Position numbers and translations under genes: made by a program. Source: Pyrrhosoma nymphula (Eukaryota; Arthropoda; Insecta; Odonata; Coenagrionidae). Taken from it: a stretch of DNA of 64,000 bases. This document shows, piece by piece, positions 1-12,900 of this stretch; positions within the stretch are counted from its first letter, which is position 1, and each line of letters begins with the position of its first letter. The notes below the pieces were generated by a model. It was not told the origin of the DNA. It made no database searches and saw only the letters and a list, made by a program, of their open reading frames with translations. Location of the stretch: the NCBI GenBank assembly GCA_963573305.1, contig OY754335.1, positions 12,129,501-12,193,500 of the forward strand. The letters are read 5' to 3'.

Positions 1-707
1 TGACTGGTATGACCTCGTCGAACAAACCCTTTATGCTACATTACTTGACTGTCTGGAAAAACTATCAATTGTTTTGACTGTAGTTGATGTCAATGGTCAA
101 CCTGAAAATTCATAATTGTCAACAGATTCCCAGCTCTCTTCGAACCCCTCAAAATGGCTCAAGTGCTCCTGGTTAGCTTAAGGCTTTTTTGCCAAGTGCC
201 TGTTGTAGCATCTGCTGGGTTTCTACCACAGTTTGAATTTGTCAACTTTTACAGCAAAATCTGATGTGAATTCTTTCTCCCCAACATCTGTCCATTAGAT
301 GATTACCAAACCACCACAAAACTACCATGAAGACTAAGCTCCCAAATGAGATCAGATGTAAATCTTCCCATTACTATTCATTACCGGTAATAATAGTTAG
401 GAGATATGTAGATGTTCACCAATCCTGAGGTGGTGGGCTTGAGTCCATCTCAGTGGAAGTTTCACCACCCAGGGTGTGTGGATGTTTATGTGATGTGAAA
501 TGAGTGATAAAGGGGTCTTTGAAGACCCAATTTTGCTCAGTAAAGACGTAATATGGTTTATTTTATAATCCTTCCCTTACCAGCCTGTCCTCAATGGTCC
601 AAATGACCTCAGCTGTCACCTCCCTGAAATAATAAAACTTATTTATAAGTGATAAGATATTCCCACACAATTTTATTCACCCTGAATTGTTACATCTTTA
701 CCTCTAG

Positions 708-907
708 GCTTTGAAGAACTTCACTGCGAGTGTGGTGCCAGCGTGATGTACCCACCCATTCCGTGTGGCGCTCGTCCCCCCGAGTGTCCCCAGGTTTGCA
801 CTCGTCAGCACACGTGCGCCCACGTTCCTAACCACACATGTCACAGTCAGCCAGAGTGCCCTCCTTGTACTGCACTCACTGAACGCTACTGCCATGGAAA
901 TCATGAG
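708..907 (+). CDS. stc: stc exon: NF-X1 zinc finger
   Basis: The acceptor is ctctag before 708, and two bases complete a codon from an exon outside the window. The peptide carries CECGASVMYPPIPCG, then CPQVCTRQHTCAH, CHSQPECPPC and YCHGNHE, a typical NF-X1 Cys/His spacing. The exon ends in phase 0 after the GAG of NHE at a GC donor (gcaagt at 908). Reading on past 907 loses the family signal at once, and the next exon resumes exactly where NFX1 does. Confidence 0.9.
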
Positions 908-3900
908 GCAAGTAGGAAAAAAGTTGTCCTACTGGCAGGGCAAAATACTCTTAAAAAAATGGTATCTGAAATACAAAATACTAAAAAAAGAATGAAGTAC
1001 TCAAAAATTTTGCTGGGTGTATTTGAAATGCAACATGCAAACCCATGTTTGGTGAAACCTCTCTTTGACAATTTTGAGACGGACAAAGGAAATGATTGAA
1101 AATTGCGGGAAAATGTAAATTGAGGGAAATCTTAATTTGTAGGAAATGGAAGCAAATTCATTGCCTAATAATTTTATTTAATTTGAATGAATTATACCTA
1201 AATTAGTGGCTGCAGCTGGCTGGTGCAATTGGCTGGGAAAAATACTAATTTAATATTCACTCATTTCAAGTAAACTGTGTGCAGGGCACCGATTCAATAA
1301 AAAAAACAATTTTTCTGTTTTTACCCCTGATCATTGCATCAAGAGCATGTATTTGTCCTTCAAAAATACTTTGTCATCCATGCCCATGTTTTGGCTGAAT
1401 AGGTTGTAGGCATGGTCTAATGTTTTAAAAAGAATGTGGATTTCTTGATTTCCCTAAAACTCTTCTTCAAAACAGCTTCAATCTCTCACTGACATCTGCA
1501 GTCGCTCCTAATAAAACAATGAGGTGAGCTTTTATGTGCTTGCCCCCATGGCAAGCATCCCGTTTTAAGTCTAGGGTCTTGTATGGCAGCATATTTTTAA
1601 AAAGACCTGTCTCTTCTCCATTTAAAATGCCTTTAAGAACATAGTCAACATGATTATGCAATGCAAGGCACTTCCATCGTGAAACTCATTCAGTTTCTCA
1701 GATTCACCACAGATGGTTTTATAGACAATTTTATATCTGTGTCTAATTTGGAAACAGTCTATCCAGCCATATAATGCTTTGAAGTCATCAATCCTAGTCT
1801 TGCTGCTGCACGTAGAGCCTTTTCTTTTATCAAAACTCCACTAATCAGTGTGCCTGCAGCTCTGGAATATTGAAACCATGTCTTCCGTAATTCTTCAAGT
1901 TCATCACACTCTGAGAATGTAATGTAGGTATGTATTTATGCTTTTTAACCATAGGTGTTCCTCTGCACTTTTTTTTATACTTTTACAGGATTTTACTTAT
2001 GTGTTCAATGTTGAAATTGGGGTATCAAGTTCTTTGGCCAAGGACACACGAGTGCCCATGTAAGAGTCTACTCTTTGCACAATGTTGGTTTTTTTCTACC
2101 AATAATAACGATATTCTCACACACGTTTGCCATTTTAAAACACGTTTCTTCACAATTGCCTAATTTATCTTGAATGTAATAAAATAAAAGGTGAATTGAT
2201 TGATAATGCGAGATGAACGTAACTACTGCATGAGAAATAAAAATGAAAATTGCTGCAAAGCATTAGCACAGTAGTTAACGGCAATTTTAACCTTTTCACC
2301 ATATTATGACAGGGAAGTTGTTGCGGTAGTTTGTCAAGTAACATTAATTAAATAGGTATATTAACTGCATCAAATAAATTATAAATGGACATATACCATT
2401 CTATAAAATAGTTCCATTCAAAAGTAATTTGGATTGCAACCATTACAATATTTGGCGAACGCCGCGGAAACCTACGGTGGAATATGTATATTTTTCAGCA
2501 ATGCTGGTGGTGTAATGCACTGCGATCAAACAAATACGTATATTTTTTTAGAAAATCAAATAAATCAACATTCATTTATCATGTTTAATCACATATATTA
2601 TCCATCAGTCAGTTAATGTGCGAAAAGTGCACCAGCCTCCATCTTGCTTCCTGTCCACTGTCATAAATCGTGGGATGTTTCAAAATTTTAATGTAAATAG
2701 CGTGACAAGATTACATTAGAATAATTCAAAAAATCTTGGGACGTGAAGAAAATGTCGTAAATCAAGGGAAAACGTTAATTCGATGGGTAAAAGTGAGGTT
2801 TCGCTGTATTTTTTAATACTGTATATACCAAAATGCATTTCAATCAATAAAAATACTGAAAAGTTACCAATGAAAAAATCGAAATAAGAACATTGCAATA
2901 TAGTGTATGACATCAATATAAAAAACATATTCATGAATTAAATTAGATTTTAGTTTGTGGAGCCATCTCCATGTGGAACAAATCATTTTAAATAAGCAGT
3001 GAGTCGATTTGATTGACTTGTTCAATATGAGACTGAAATGTTTCTAGTAGGAAAGAACATTCTGCAGCATCTGTATAGGAACTACCTCAAGAACTTCCCG
3101 ATGAAACGAGTTGGAAACCAGGCTAATGAAAAATGAGAATGAAGTTTATGCTAAACAATGGAACCACTTGCTAAACCCCTTTCCTGAGTAGTGAACATGT
3201 CCTCCAATCCCTAAAACTTTGAATTGTGCATAAATATTTGCAACTATAAACATTAATTGGACATAACCCACTCTAGTTGTGGCCTAAGGGAATCCTACCG
3301 CTCTCCAGCAGTAAGCAATTGTTTGGGAAGAAATCTCCTTCCAAGACTGTCCCACAGCAAGGTGTCCAGCGTCAGGTTAAAACATGGGGTGTGGCCATTA
3401 TGCTTAGATATTGGGTGATGGTATTTATATTATAAATCGTTTTTAAATTTTAGTGGTAAAAGTAGGAGTGCATACATAATTTGATGGAGACCTCTCCTCG
3501 CATAAATACAGGATACCTTCATCCTAATGATTCCTCGTAGATGTTGATCTCCAAAACTAAAATGTTAAAGTTACGCCCAACAGAATTTGGTTAATAACGC
3601 CTAAGCTTAAACTTATATTTGTGTAATTACAAAATAAGTACATATATTAAAGTCTGTACTGCAATTTCAGTGCGCTCGAATCTTACTCAAGATTCAAGAT
3701 TATTTTCAAATTCTAGCTCGATCTCGCTGGACTTAAAAAATCCCTGCTCGCACAGCCCTGCAAATTGCCTTCCTAAACATGTTAGTACATACCTACCTTG
3801 TCATTATTTTCCTTTTTGATTGAAATAACTCCTTGCCGATTTCAATGGAAGCACCTAAGGCTGATGTAATGACCCATTCATGTAATTCATTTTTTGCTTA

Positions 3901-6900
3901 CAACCAATTACAGTATTACGATATTTAAATTGTACCGTTTATTGAAGCTGCACTCTTTGCAAATGCGAACGAAATTGAGTCCCGTTACCTTGGCCCATAG
4001 CCCAAATATAGATAGCATAATGATTAAATACGATAGAAACAAGTAATCATAATCATTGTCATTAACTGTTCTGGAAATTCATACTGATATTCACTGATCA
4101 AGCCTGTACATTCTTTTAAGTTACTATTCACTATACAAGTATAATGATGGAAGTATAAATCAAATTACCTGTGGGTTATCATAATTTGTAGTCATCATTT
4201 CATGACCCATGTTTGGATCTAACCTGGCTCTAAATTAACCGGAATCACGCTATTGTTCCCAAAATAAAGTTCTCAAAATACCATTCCTCTAAATAAAAAG
4301 GAGACATATCGGCACATCTCCCCTTTCCTCTTTAGGCATCTTGGAGTCATGACTCTTTATGGGCTACATATTTTCAAATGCATTTGTGATGTCAAGGTAA
4401 ATATTGACTCCTTTGAAACAGGAGCTCTAGTTCATCACCATAATACAAGACATAAAGATAATTATAATCTGGTAATATCGCAGTGTAAATTATCCAAATC
4501 TTATTGATCAATCAATGTTCTTAAACTAAGGTTTGTCAGCCTTTTGCCTCAAGAGGCTAGAAATGTGTCAATTTCAAGGTTTGAAAATGTACTCGGCACA
4601 TGGATTACTTCTAAAGGGCTTTATTCCTTTGAGGAACTTCTGGAATACAATCCTATCGACATACATTTCTAAGATTTGCTGTTTACTATCTGAAGATGAC
4701 TATTACAAATTGTATTTTGTTTAATGTATAACAAAATATTTTTATTATTATTGTAGAAATGTTCATTTCAAATCGTGATGCAGCAATCACAAAGTTTTTT
4801 TCACCAATGCTCATGAGCCTATTCTGTATTTCAGCTCAGGAAAAATGTGCCTTGCCATCAGACTGAAATCTCGTGTGGTCGACCTTGTGGCAAGGATCTA
4901 CCCTGTGGCCGTCACAAATGTATTTTGTTGTGCCACAAGGGATCTTGCACTGTGTTGCCCACCACATCGTCCACGCAGCAGTTGGGTGCCTCCACTCAAT
5001 GGGTTTGCAAGCAACCGTGCACCACTCCCCGTTCCCTATGTGGTCACCCATGTGGCGTCGCCTGCCATGATGGCTCCTGCCCAGACTCACCATGCAGGGA
5101 AATGGCAAGTATTCAATAATCGTCCTTGTTTCAGGTGCAGTTCATTTCTGAAACTCAAGGTATGTACATGAGCAGAAATGTTTTGTACTCTGTTCTTTTT
5201 AATTATGTCCCAAATGACATAATGCAGTCCAATTCCAAAGTAAGAGAACTAATGACTGGGAAGTTAAGAAAACAAGAGTGGCAAAGAGTCATTTGTAGTT
5301 TTCTACATCTACATCTACATACTACCCCGCAAGCCGCCTCAATAGGCGTGTGGCAGGGAGTGTTAGGACACCAGCCATTTACATATAAAAAGGAAACGCT
5401 CTAATGAAATTACGCCTAGCATTTATTTTAGTCCCTTATTGTTCGGGGGAAAAACGAATTCCCATACCCATCCGTTCGGCAAAATTTCTCTCTTAATTTA
5501 TCGTTTCTGTCGGACCTGGAAATATAGTGGGGTTCTAATATGATGTTCTCCGTGTCGCTCTTAAAGATATCTATTCTCAATTGCTCAAGTAATCTTAGCC
5601 TAGTGCGCAGCCTCCAAGTCTCTAGTGGCTCCCAGCCTAATTCGTTTAACATCTGTGTAACGCTGTCTGTACGCCCGTAGCAGTTTTTGACGAATCGAGC
5701 AGCTTTCCTTTGTATTTTATTAAGTTCCCGGATTAAGTCTATCTGCACCGGATCCCATTTGCTCACTGCATATTCAAGGTGTGGCCGGACGAGTGCAAAA
5801 TAGCACCTCTCTTTTACTTTTTCATCTGAAAATCTTCCCACAATACACTTGACGAATCCTAGCTTCTTCAGAGCTCTGCCACAAATATTTCTTATAGGTG
5901 TTCCCCACGATAGGTTCGAGGTTATCGTAACTCCCAGATACTTCACTTCATCTGTCGCCTTTAGTTTTGAGTTCTATGGTGTATAGACGTGGATGCTGAG
6001 ACAAGAGAATATGGGAAGTATTAGGGATGAAAGTGTGAAGGATGGAAAAAGTGTAATAGACATTTGGGAAGGATGGAATTTGGATTAGATTTGGTGGCAG
6101 AGTAGGTGGTTGGAGAAGGTAATGAGAGGTAAAGGATTACAGAAGGCCATGATAGAGGGGAGGATGTTGGGCAAGCGGGGAAGGGGGAGAAAGAGAAAAG
6201 GTTTTGTGGATGGGATGAAAAAGGGTAGGATGTATGTTGAGATGAAGAGAATATATTTGTAGATAGCGCCATGCACATGTCAAAATCTAGAGAATTTTTA
6301 CTTCTATTGAACCTACCTTAACTGAAAGATATGTACTTTATTAACACATTTAGTACGTGTAAGATATTGTTGTCATTTCCCAGTTTCTAAAATTTTCAAT
6401 ACAGCTGTTTAACTAACTAATTGCCGTCACTCATGTAAGACACCCGCCAGCCACTTGTGCTGTGTGCATCACTCATGAGTAGGGACATGCTAACTCTTAA
6501 ATGTGATAACGTGAATTTTTACGCAAATTCTGGGGTTTTTCCACGAAAGTGCTTTGATGCAATTTGGACCTCCTGTACAAATGTGGACTCTGAGAGATTT
6601 CTTTCATCCTACAACTCTGTGCTAAAAAATAGGAGAAAAAATCTAAAAGAAGAAATTTTGGCCACAATGTCAATTTTTTCATTTGAAAATGCAGACATTT
6701 AACCGTAATTTGTCTCTTAATGTAAATTGGTTAGGTATGCGAAATTCCAAAAATATAAAATGTGAATACTGCATGGTATTCATTGTTTAAATTTTCCCTA
6801 ATCAATTGTATTAAACATTTATTGCCAACAGGTGGGCCTGCAGGGAGGAGGGCACTTAATTCACATGAAATATTTTGTCGTGAAAATAACACTGATTTCA

Positions 6901-9900
6901 GGGTAAAATTACACCACCTTTGCAAAAAATAACTACACTTTTGGCTAAAAAATAACCCCACCTTTTGCAGGTCTTTACTCATGATTGACACCCGTACTTG
7001 ATAACTTGTTAATAATGACAAAACAATTAAGTTTATGGTGAATCTCACTGTCATCTACATACTAATATGAATTCTTTGCAAAAACATTTCTAGTATTTTG
7101 AAGAAGTAAAATTAAAAAACTTTTTTTTTCCTATTTCCATTGGTTTTTAAATTTTGAAACAAATTCTGTACTTCATTTTCTTTTGTAGCTAAATGCTAGG
7201 TCTAAATTCTCTAAAATTTTTATGCAAAGTACTAACTATTTTGGAATTGATAATCGGGAACTTACAGCATGGGATCTGAAGTTGATTAAAAAAAACTAGA
7301 ATTGATTTATCTTTAATGTTGGGTCATTTCACCATTCTGCAAAATATTAATGGAAGGGATATGGAACGGGAGGAGTAACTGAGGAAGATACAAGATTGGA
7401 ATGCGTGAAGCAAATTATGAACAAAAATGAGGCATCGTGAAGTTTTTAAATGAAAATAAAATGTATTGCATTTTTACTATAAAGAGAGCTATTATGGTAC
7501 AAAAATGGATATTCATACAGTTGTCACTACGTAATTCCATGTGAATCTTATTAAAAAATATCTTAAGAAAAAGGAGAAAAGGAAGAAGCAGTCTAAATGA
7601 TGGTTTTCAGCACTATAAGGCATGCAGAGAATCTGGCGTTTCTAGTGTTAAACTCGGGTCTCCTCGGTGCCTTTAATTTTGAATAGGCTAATGCCAACAT
7701 CTGATTTTTCTCCATCAATCCACGAAATAGTCCTTCCCAAGCCACCCCACCCACCTGGTTTCAAAGGGAAAAATGACCTCTATTGTCAATAGCATCCTCA
7801 AATAACCAACAAATGTGTCTAACTTTTTGCTGTGCATCTTTTGTAGGTGAAGGTGACTTGTGAGTGTGGTCATCGTTCCACTACCCGTGCCTGTTCTGAA
7901 AATGCCACCGAGTACCAGCAAATGGCAGTGGCAATGCTTGCTTCGAAAATGGTTGATATGCAAATGGGTCATTCCGTGGACTTGAGGGATTTGGCTGGGG
8001 GTGCATCTAGCCGCAAGGAAAGTCTCAAAACGTGAGTGCATTTGCGATTCAATTCTGTTCTTCTCTTTCTTTGCGGAACTTCAGGGAGAACTTCTCTTAA
8101 TTCTTCCTGAAGTTTGAATTCTTGAATTTCTGTTGTAATAACTTTTTAACGAGTACTTTTATAATCAGCCCTATTAGGTTGCATTTAGCGTTGTACGATG
8201 TAATCATTCACATAGTCAAGGTCAAACAAAGTACCACATTCAGTTTTTAAAAAATTTTCAAGTGGATAAAATTTTCGTCTTTTGATGAGCATATTATTAA
8301 AAAATCCATACTAGTAAATAATAATAATATTTATTTGCACACAATATAAGGCATGTCAGGAATTAATGAAAGTAGTAAACTATACATAAAATGGACAACA
8401 CTACCAAAAACATTGCACAGCACTATAAATATTAATTCATCAGTGATCAATAAAAGATGGTTGACGAACAAGGGATATGCCATAAACTCAATTGATATCA
8501 TAGTAGAGATTTTCTCTTAGAAGAGCTTTCAGTTGTCTTTTAAAAGCATCACCACTCGTGGATTTTATGGAAATGGGCAGATGATTATTTAATTTAAGTC
8601 CCATCCTCTGCAAACTGTGTCAACATTTTGTGGTCCTGGCATATGTTACATGTAAGTCATTACAGCTTCTCGTGAAGTTATGGTGAATGTCGTGGTTTTT
8701 AGAAAAAGATGATAGGTTACTATGGGTGTACATGACAGCAAATAGAATGTAGACGCAAGGAATGGGGAGAATATTTAGCTTCCTGAAAATAGGACGGCAT
8801 GAGGCATTGTATGGCTCTTTAGCCATTAGATGAACTGCATTAGACGAAATAATATTCGGGGGGAAGAAAAGCATTCATAAACTGATTATGGAGCTTTATG
8901 CGGCCTCTGGTATACTTACATTACTCAAAATATCCATACCTTTACTTGCTATGTTTTTCCGCACACAGTGTAAAGCAATACTTCTTCATAGACTCAGAGC
9001 TTCAGACAAAACAGACTCCTCCCATAGGAACAACTGCACGAATAGATGAAGACATTGAATTCATAGTTATATTTTCTTATGTAAGAGTGATATTATGCAA
9101 GTTTTTTTTTAAGTACTCTTTTCAAAACTATTTTTCTGAACATGTATGACGATTTTAAAAGTCGTTTTATGTATGTGCTGAAGAGCAGCCCAGAAAGTAA
9201 TATTTTTCTTTCTGTGCTCATTTTATGCACTTCAGAACTTAAATCTTTACTAGTTTAAGAAAATTATAATTGGTATTTTAGTTTCTTGTCGTTGTGACAT
9301 CAAGCTTATGTGTTTACTTTTTACTAGGTTGGAATGCAACGATGAATGCAAATTGATTGAAAGGAATAGAAGACTTGCATTGTGCCTACAGATTCGAAAT
9401 CCAGATCTTACTGGAAAAATAATACCTCGCTATTCAGATTTCATGAAACAGTGGGGCAAAAAGGACCCTGCCTTTGTTCAAATGGTCCACGACCGCCTTA
9501 CTGAGCTTGTGCAACTTGCTAAACAGGTATGTACCCTTCAGTTTCTTAATAATATCATTGTAATTATGTGTGCTGTAATCAGTGTCTGTTTATGTGCAAT
9601 CAGGGTTGCCACAGGCCTAAAAAACCTGGAATCCCTGGAAAAGTCATGGAAAATGAAAATGGGCTTGGAAGAGTAATGGGAAGTGAGAAATTATCCTGGA
9701 AATTTGCTTTTCCAAGTTAAAATCTGATTGTTTTCAATTTATTTATTTATTGGTTCAGATATTTTACTATAAAAAGTATGACAAGTCACATAAAATTCAA
9801 GAAAAATACAGGAATAATAATGGTTTATGAAATAAAGTCAAAAGAAACTTCCAAGAAGTCCTGTATATTGTAATATACCTTGACTAAGAAGAAATGCTTT

Positions 9901-12900
9901 TTTATTTTGCCGTTGAGTGACAATACAAGTGCATGTCCCCTCTTTGCCGAGTATTTTGCCCATGTATTTGATGATTAGTTGTGAGTTCATCACAAATATT
10001 CTTAATGCAGTAGGAACTCAAAATTACGAAGCCAACGGGACCGGAAAAATCGGCACTTCGTAATATCAAATTTCGTATGAACGAGTATCTTTCAAAAACA
10101 TCGCGATGAAGCTCTTTTTTTGTTTCCTTAGATTAAGATGTACTCTCGCGACGTACTAGCATGATTCACAAAGTTATAATTCATGAAATTATGTTTAAAT
10201 GTGTATTCATGCCCACAGGGTGCACTCATTGTCAGTTGCACACAACTTATTTGTCAGAGTTTGATTCTTCCTATTTTCGGGATTTCCACCTCGTCGTTCC
10301 AGCTTTTCGTGACGGAAATCCCAAAAATCGGAAGAATCAACCTCCTTCCAAGCCCCGCCGAAAATAAATCACGACAACTAACTTGTCGTTCTTTTTTCCA
10401 ATGAATGATTAGGTAATGAAGTGTCTTTGCACAATTTTCGTGCAGTGTGGACTAAGCCTATGAAGCTTCTTAGCGCACTTTTCTATATTATTTCCTAACT
10501 GGAGAACTCGTAACATTAGGGTGAGCGATGTATAATCATCAATAATATTGATTTATGCATACACAAAGAATGTGTGCGACTTGCGCGATCATTTGCACCG
10601 GATATTGAAGACAGTGAAAATAAGATTCTCTCGCGGATGCTATGCGATGGATGCATGTTATGTATTTTGTACAAATACTGATATGCCCGTTAATCTCACG
10701 AAATAGCAATCGTTATTCTCCCTTGGATTCATCTTATTTGTGCATTGTTATTTCCGATACGATGGAGCTTATAGAGGAGTCCAACTAAATATGTACCTCC
10801 TTTCAAAAGTAGATTGTACTTACAATCCACACACCTCAACGGTGAAGATGATATAACTCCTTTTACACTTCATCGGCTACTAACAATGCTATCATTACAA
10901 ATCAATAATTTTAGTTTTCCACTATACTATGCGAAAGCTTCATTTGTGGCTCTTTTCAGATTAGGTCGCCTGCACTTCATTCATTAAATCTCAGGATCCA
11001 TTTAAAGATTCGATATTGAACTAAATTTGGGACATTTTTTGTTTTTGTTTTCCCTCTGCTTTCGATCAAGCAAGATTTCATCAGATCATTGCAGCTCAAA
11101 ATAAGTAATATTTAAATTTAGAATGTTCAAACATTCATTGTCAAATAGATCTGCATAATATAATAACTTTTAGTTGTTGGCTTCATAAACATTGAGATCA
11201 TAAGTCTATCCTACATTAAAAATATACATGTATATGGGTACTCTCCCCCTCGATACAGGCTTCCCTTCAATATAATATGTTGCTCCGCAGAAAGGTCATA
11301 GCAACTATTTTTTACATAACCTCGGAAACAGTTACGATCTCTTTTCTACTTATATCATGTTCACTATTGAACGACAAATTGAGTCACAAAAGTCATTATT
11401 CGAACGCAGTTCCTGGGAAATTTGAAGTGCATGTATCTCTGTATATTAAAAAGTAATAATCTGTTCATTGATTACCGCCTTGAGAAAGAGCCACGACTAA
11501 TCGACGCTCATCCTATTCACGGAAGTATCCTTGTATTTTCAAAATCTAAAAATATTAGGCATGTTGACATGTGAAGCCTCTTATCGGCCGAACAAGAATC
11601 CCGAAATTTGCTTCGAAACTCTCCCAAGGGGGTTGATTGAAAATCCAGAAAATAGGCTGAAAATTAAAAATTATTGTTGTTAATGCCATAAATGTATGGG
11701 ATTGGTCAAAGTACAGTGACTCCTTTCTCATCCAAAGTGAGATGGTGGCCTAGGGAGGTGTGAGACGGGCACGCGGGGGAATTGACTGTCAATGCTTTTT
11801 GAGTCAGTGAGCCTCGGAGCAGCAGGATGCGACCCCCGGATGATCCCGGGTGGTGTCAAAGAATCACCCAAGCCGAAATAAGAGCCGAGAGGGGGAAGAC
11901 ACTGTCAGCCTGTGCTCATCACGGAATGATTTACCACCGTCCTCCAGAAGCAAACCCAAAATAAGTATCTGGTGTCGGAAGGGGTGGGGGGAGAGAGCAA
12001 AGACGAAGAAGTCTGCTGAATCGGAGGCCCAGCTTAGCCTTGGCACTACCATCGCAGCAAATCATCGATGAAGAAGTGCGACATGCTTCTCGCCTTGAGG
12101 GGTGTGGATACTATTCAAATTGTCATAAATAATGGTCATCCTGTGTTGTGGCCGATGTTGGAACTAGTTGGAACCATGGAAGTTGGCTGCGGAGGCTCCC
12201 GAAAGGATGCCCCCCTCCCCCCCAAACTAGTGGAAGCCACCTGAGAAGTTAGGGCGTGGGAAAGCAATGAGTGAAATGTGATACTGACTTCAGAAAAAAA
12301 TATCGCTTCACTCTGACCCTCTGATGAGCGCCGAGGCAAGGGTGGGGGGAGAGAGAGACTCGGGGTGGTGGAGGGGAGAGCGAGAGGTAGGCCAAGGACG
12401 CATAGCTGTTCGCTAGACTGCCGAAATGGCTCGGCGAGAAGGCCTGTGGAAAAAAGCGCTGGACATCCTCTTTGCTCTATACTACTACAGTACTTGTATT
12501 AAACTTACGTACTTGAGTAGTATCCGTATTGAAAAATAAAGGATGCAGCTAGAACTTATATCAAAGCACATTTTCATATCACTTCTCATAGCCGAGGAAC
12601 ACTTCCGCGAAATGATCAATTTTAGGTAAGTTTACTATGATAGCGCTTCCTGTCGGCAGATTTCTGAACCTGTTGGCCTTAGCGGCTCCGTTGACTCGAC
12701 TTGACTTTCGTAAATATACTCGAAGTACTCGAGTCGTACCAACTACTCGACTCGACTCAAATTTTCGAGTACTCGCGCATCCCTAGAAACTGAATTTGCT
12801 CAAGTTGTAGAAATAGTGCAAATACTTAATGGAAGTTAAGATGCCAACAAATTACATTAGTCTTAGGGCATCTTATGATGCCAGAAAATGTTCAATTTTT

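Larger units (their letters stand above)
5105..7846 (+). other. stc intron (GC-AG) holding a LINE fragment and a purine-rich tract
   Basis: Begins gcaagt and ends tttgtag. It contains a minus-strand LINE 3' end (5303-5960) and a GA-rich tract at about 6000-6260 on the + strand. The remaining 1.6 kb shows nothing I can name. Confidence 0.75.

Noticed and set aside
4836..5108. Open frame of 90 residues on the minus strand and other long frames across 4835-5171
   Set aside because: They are shadows of the stc zinc-finger exon; only the + frame from 4835 has the NF-X1 Cys/His pattern and fitting phases.
11850..12071. GC-rich open frame with Ser/Lys-rich peptide
   Set aside because: No splice context, no family pattern, and it lies inside an stc intron next to a probable transposon end.
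12680..12786. actcg-rich tract ending gcgcatccctag as a full hAT MITE
   Set aside because: It looks like one hAT-type end, but no matching opposite end or duplication was found.
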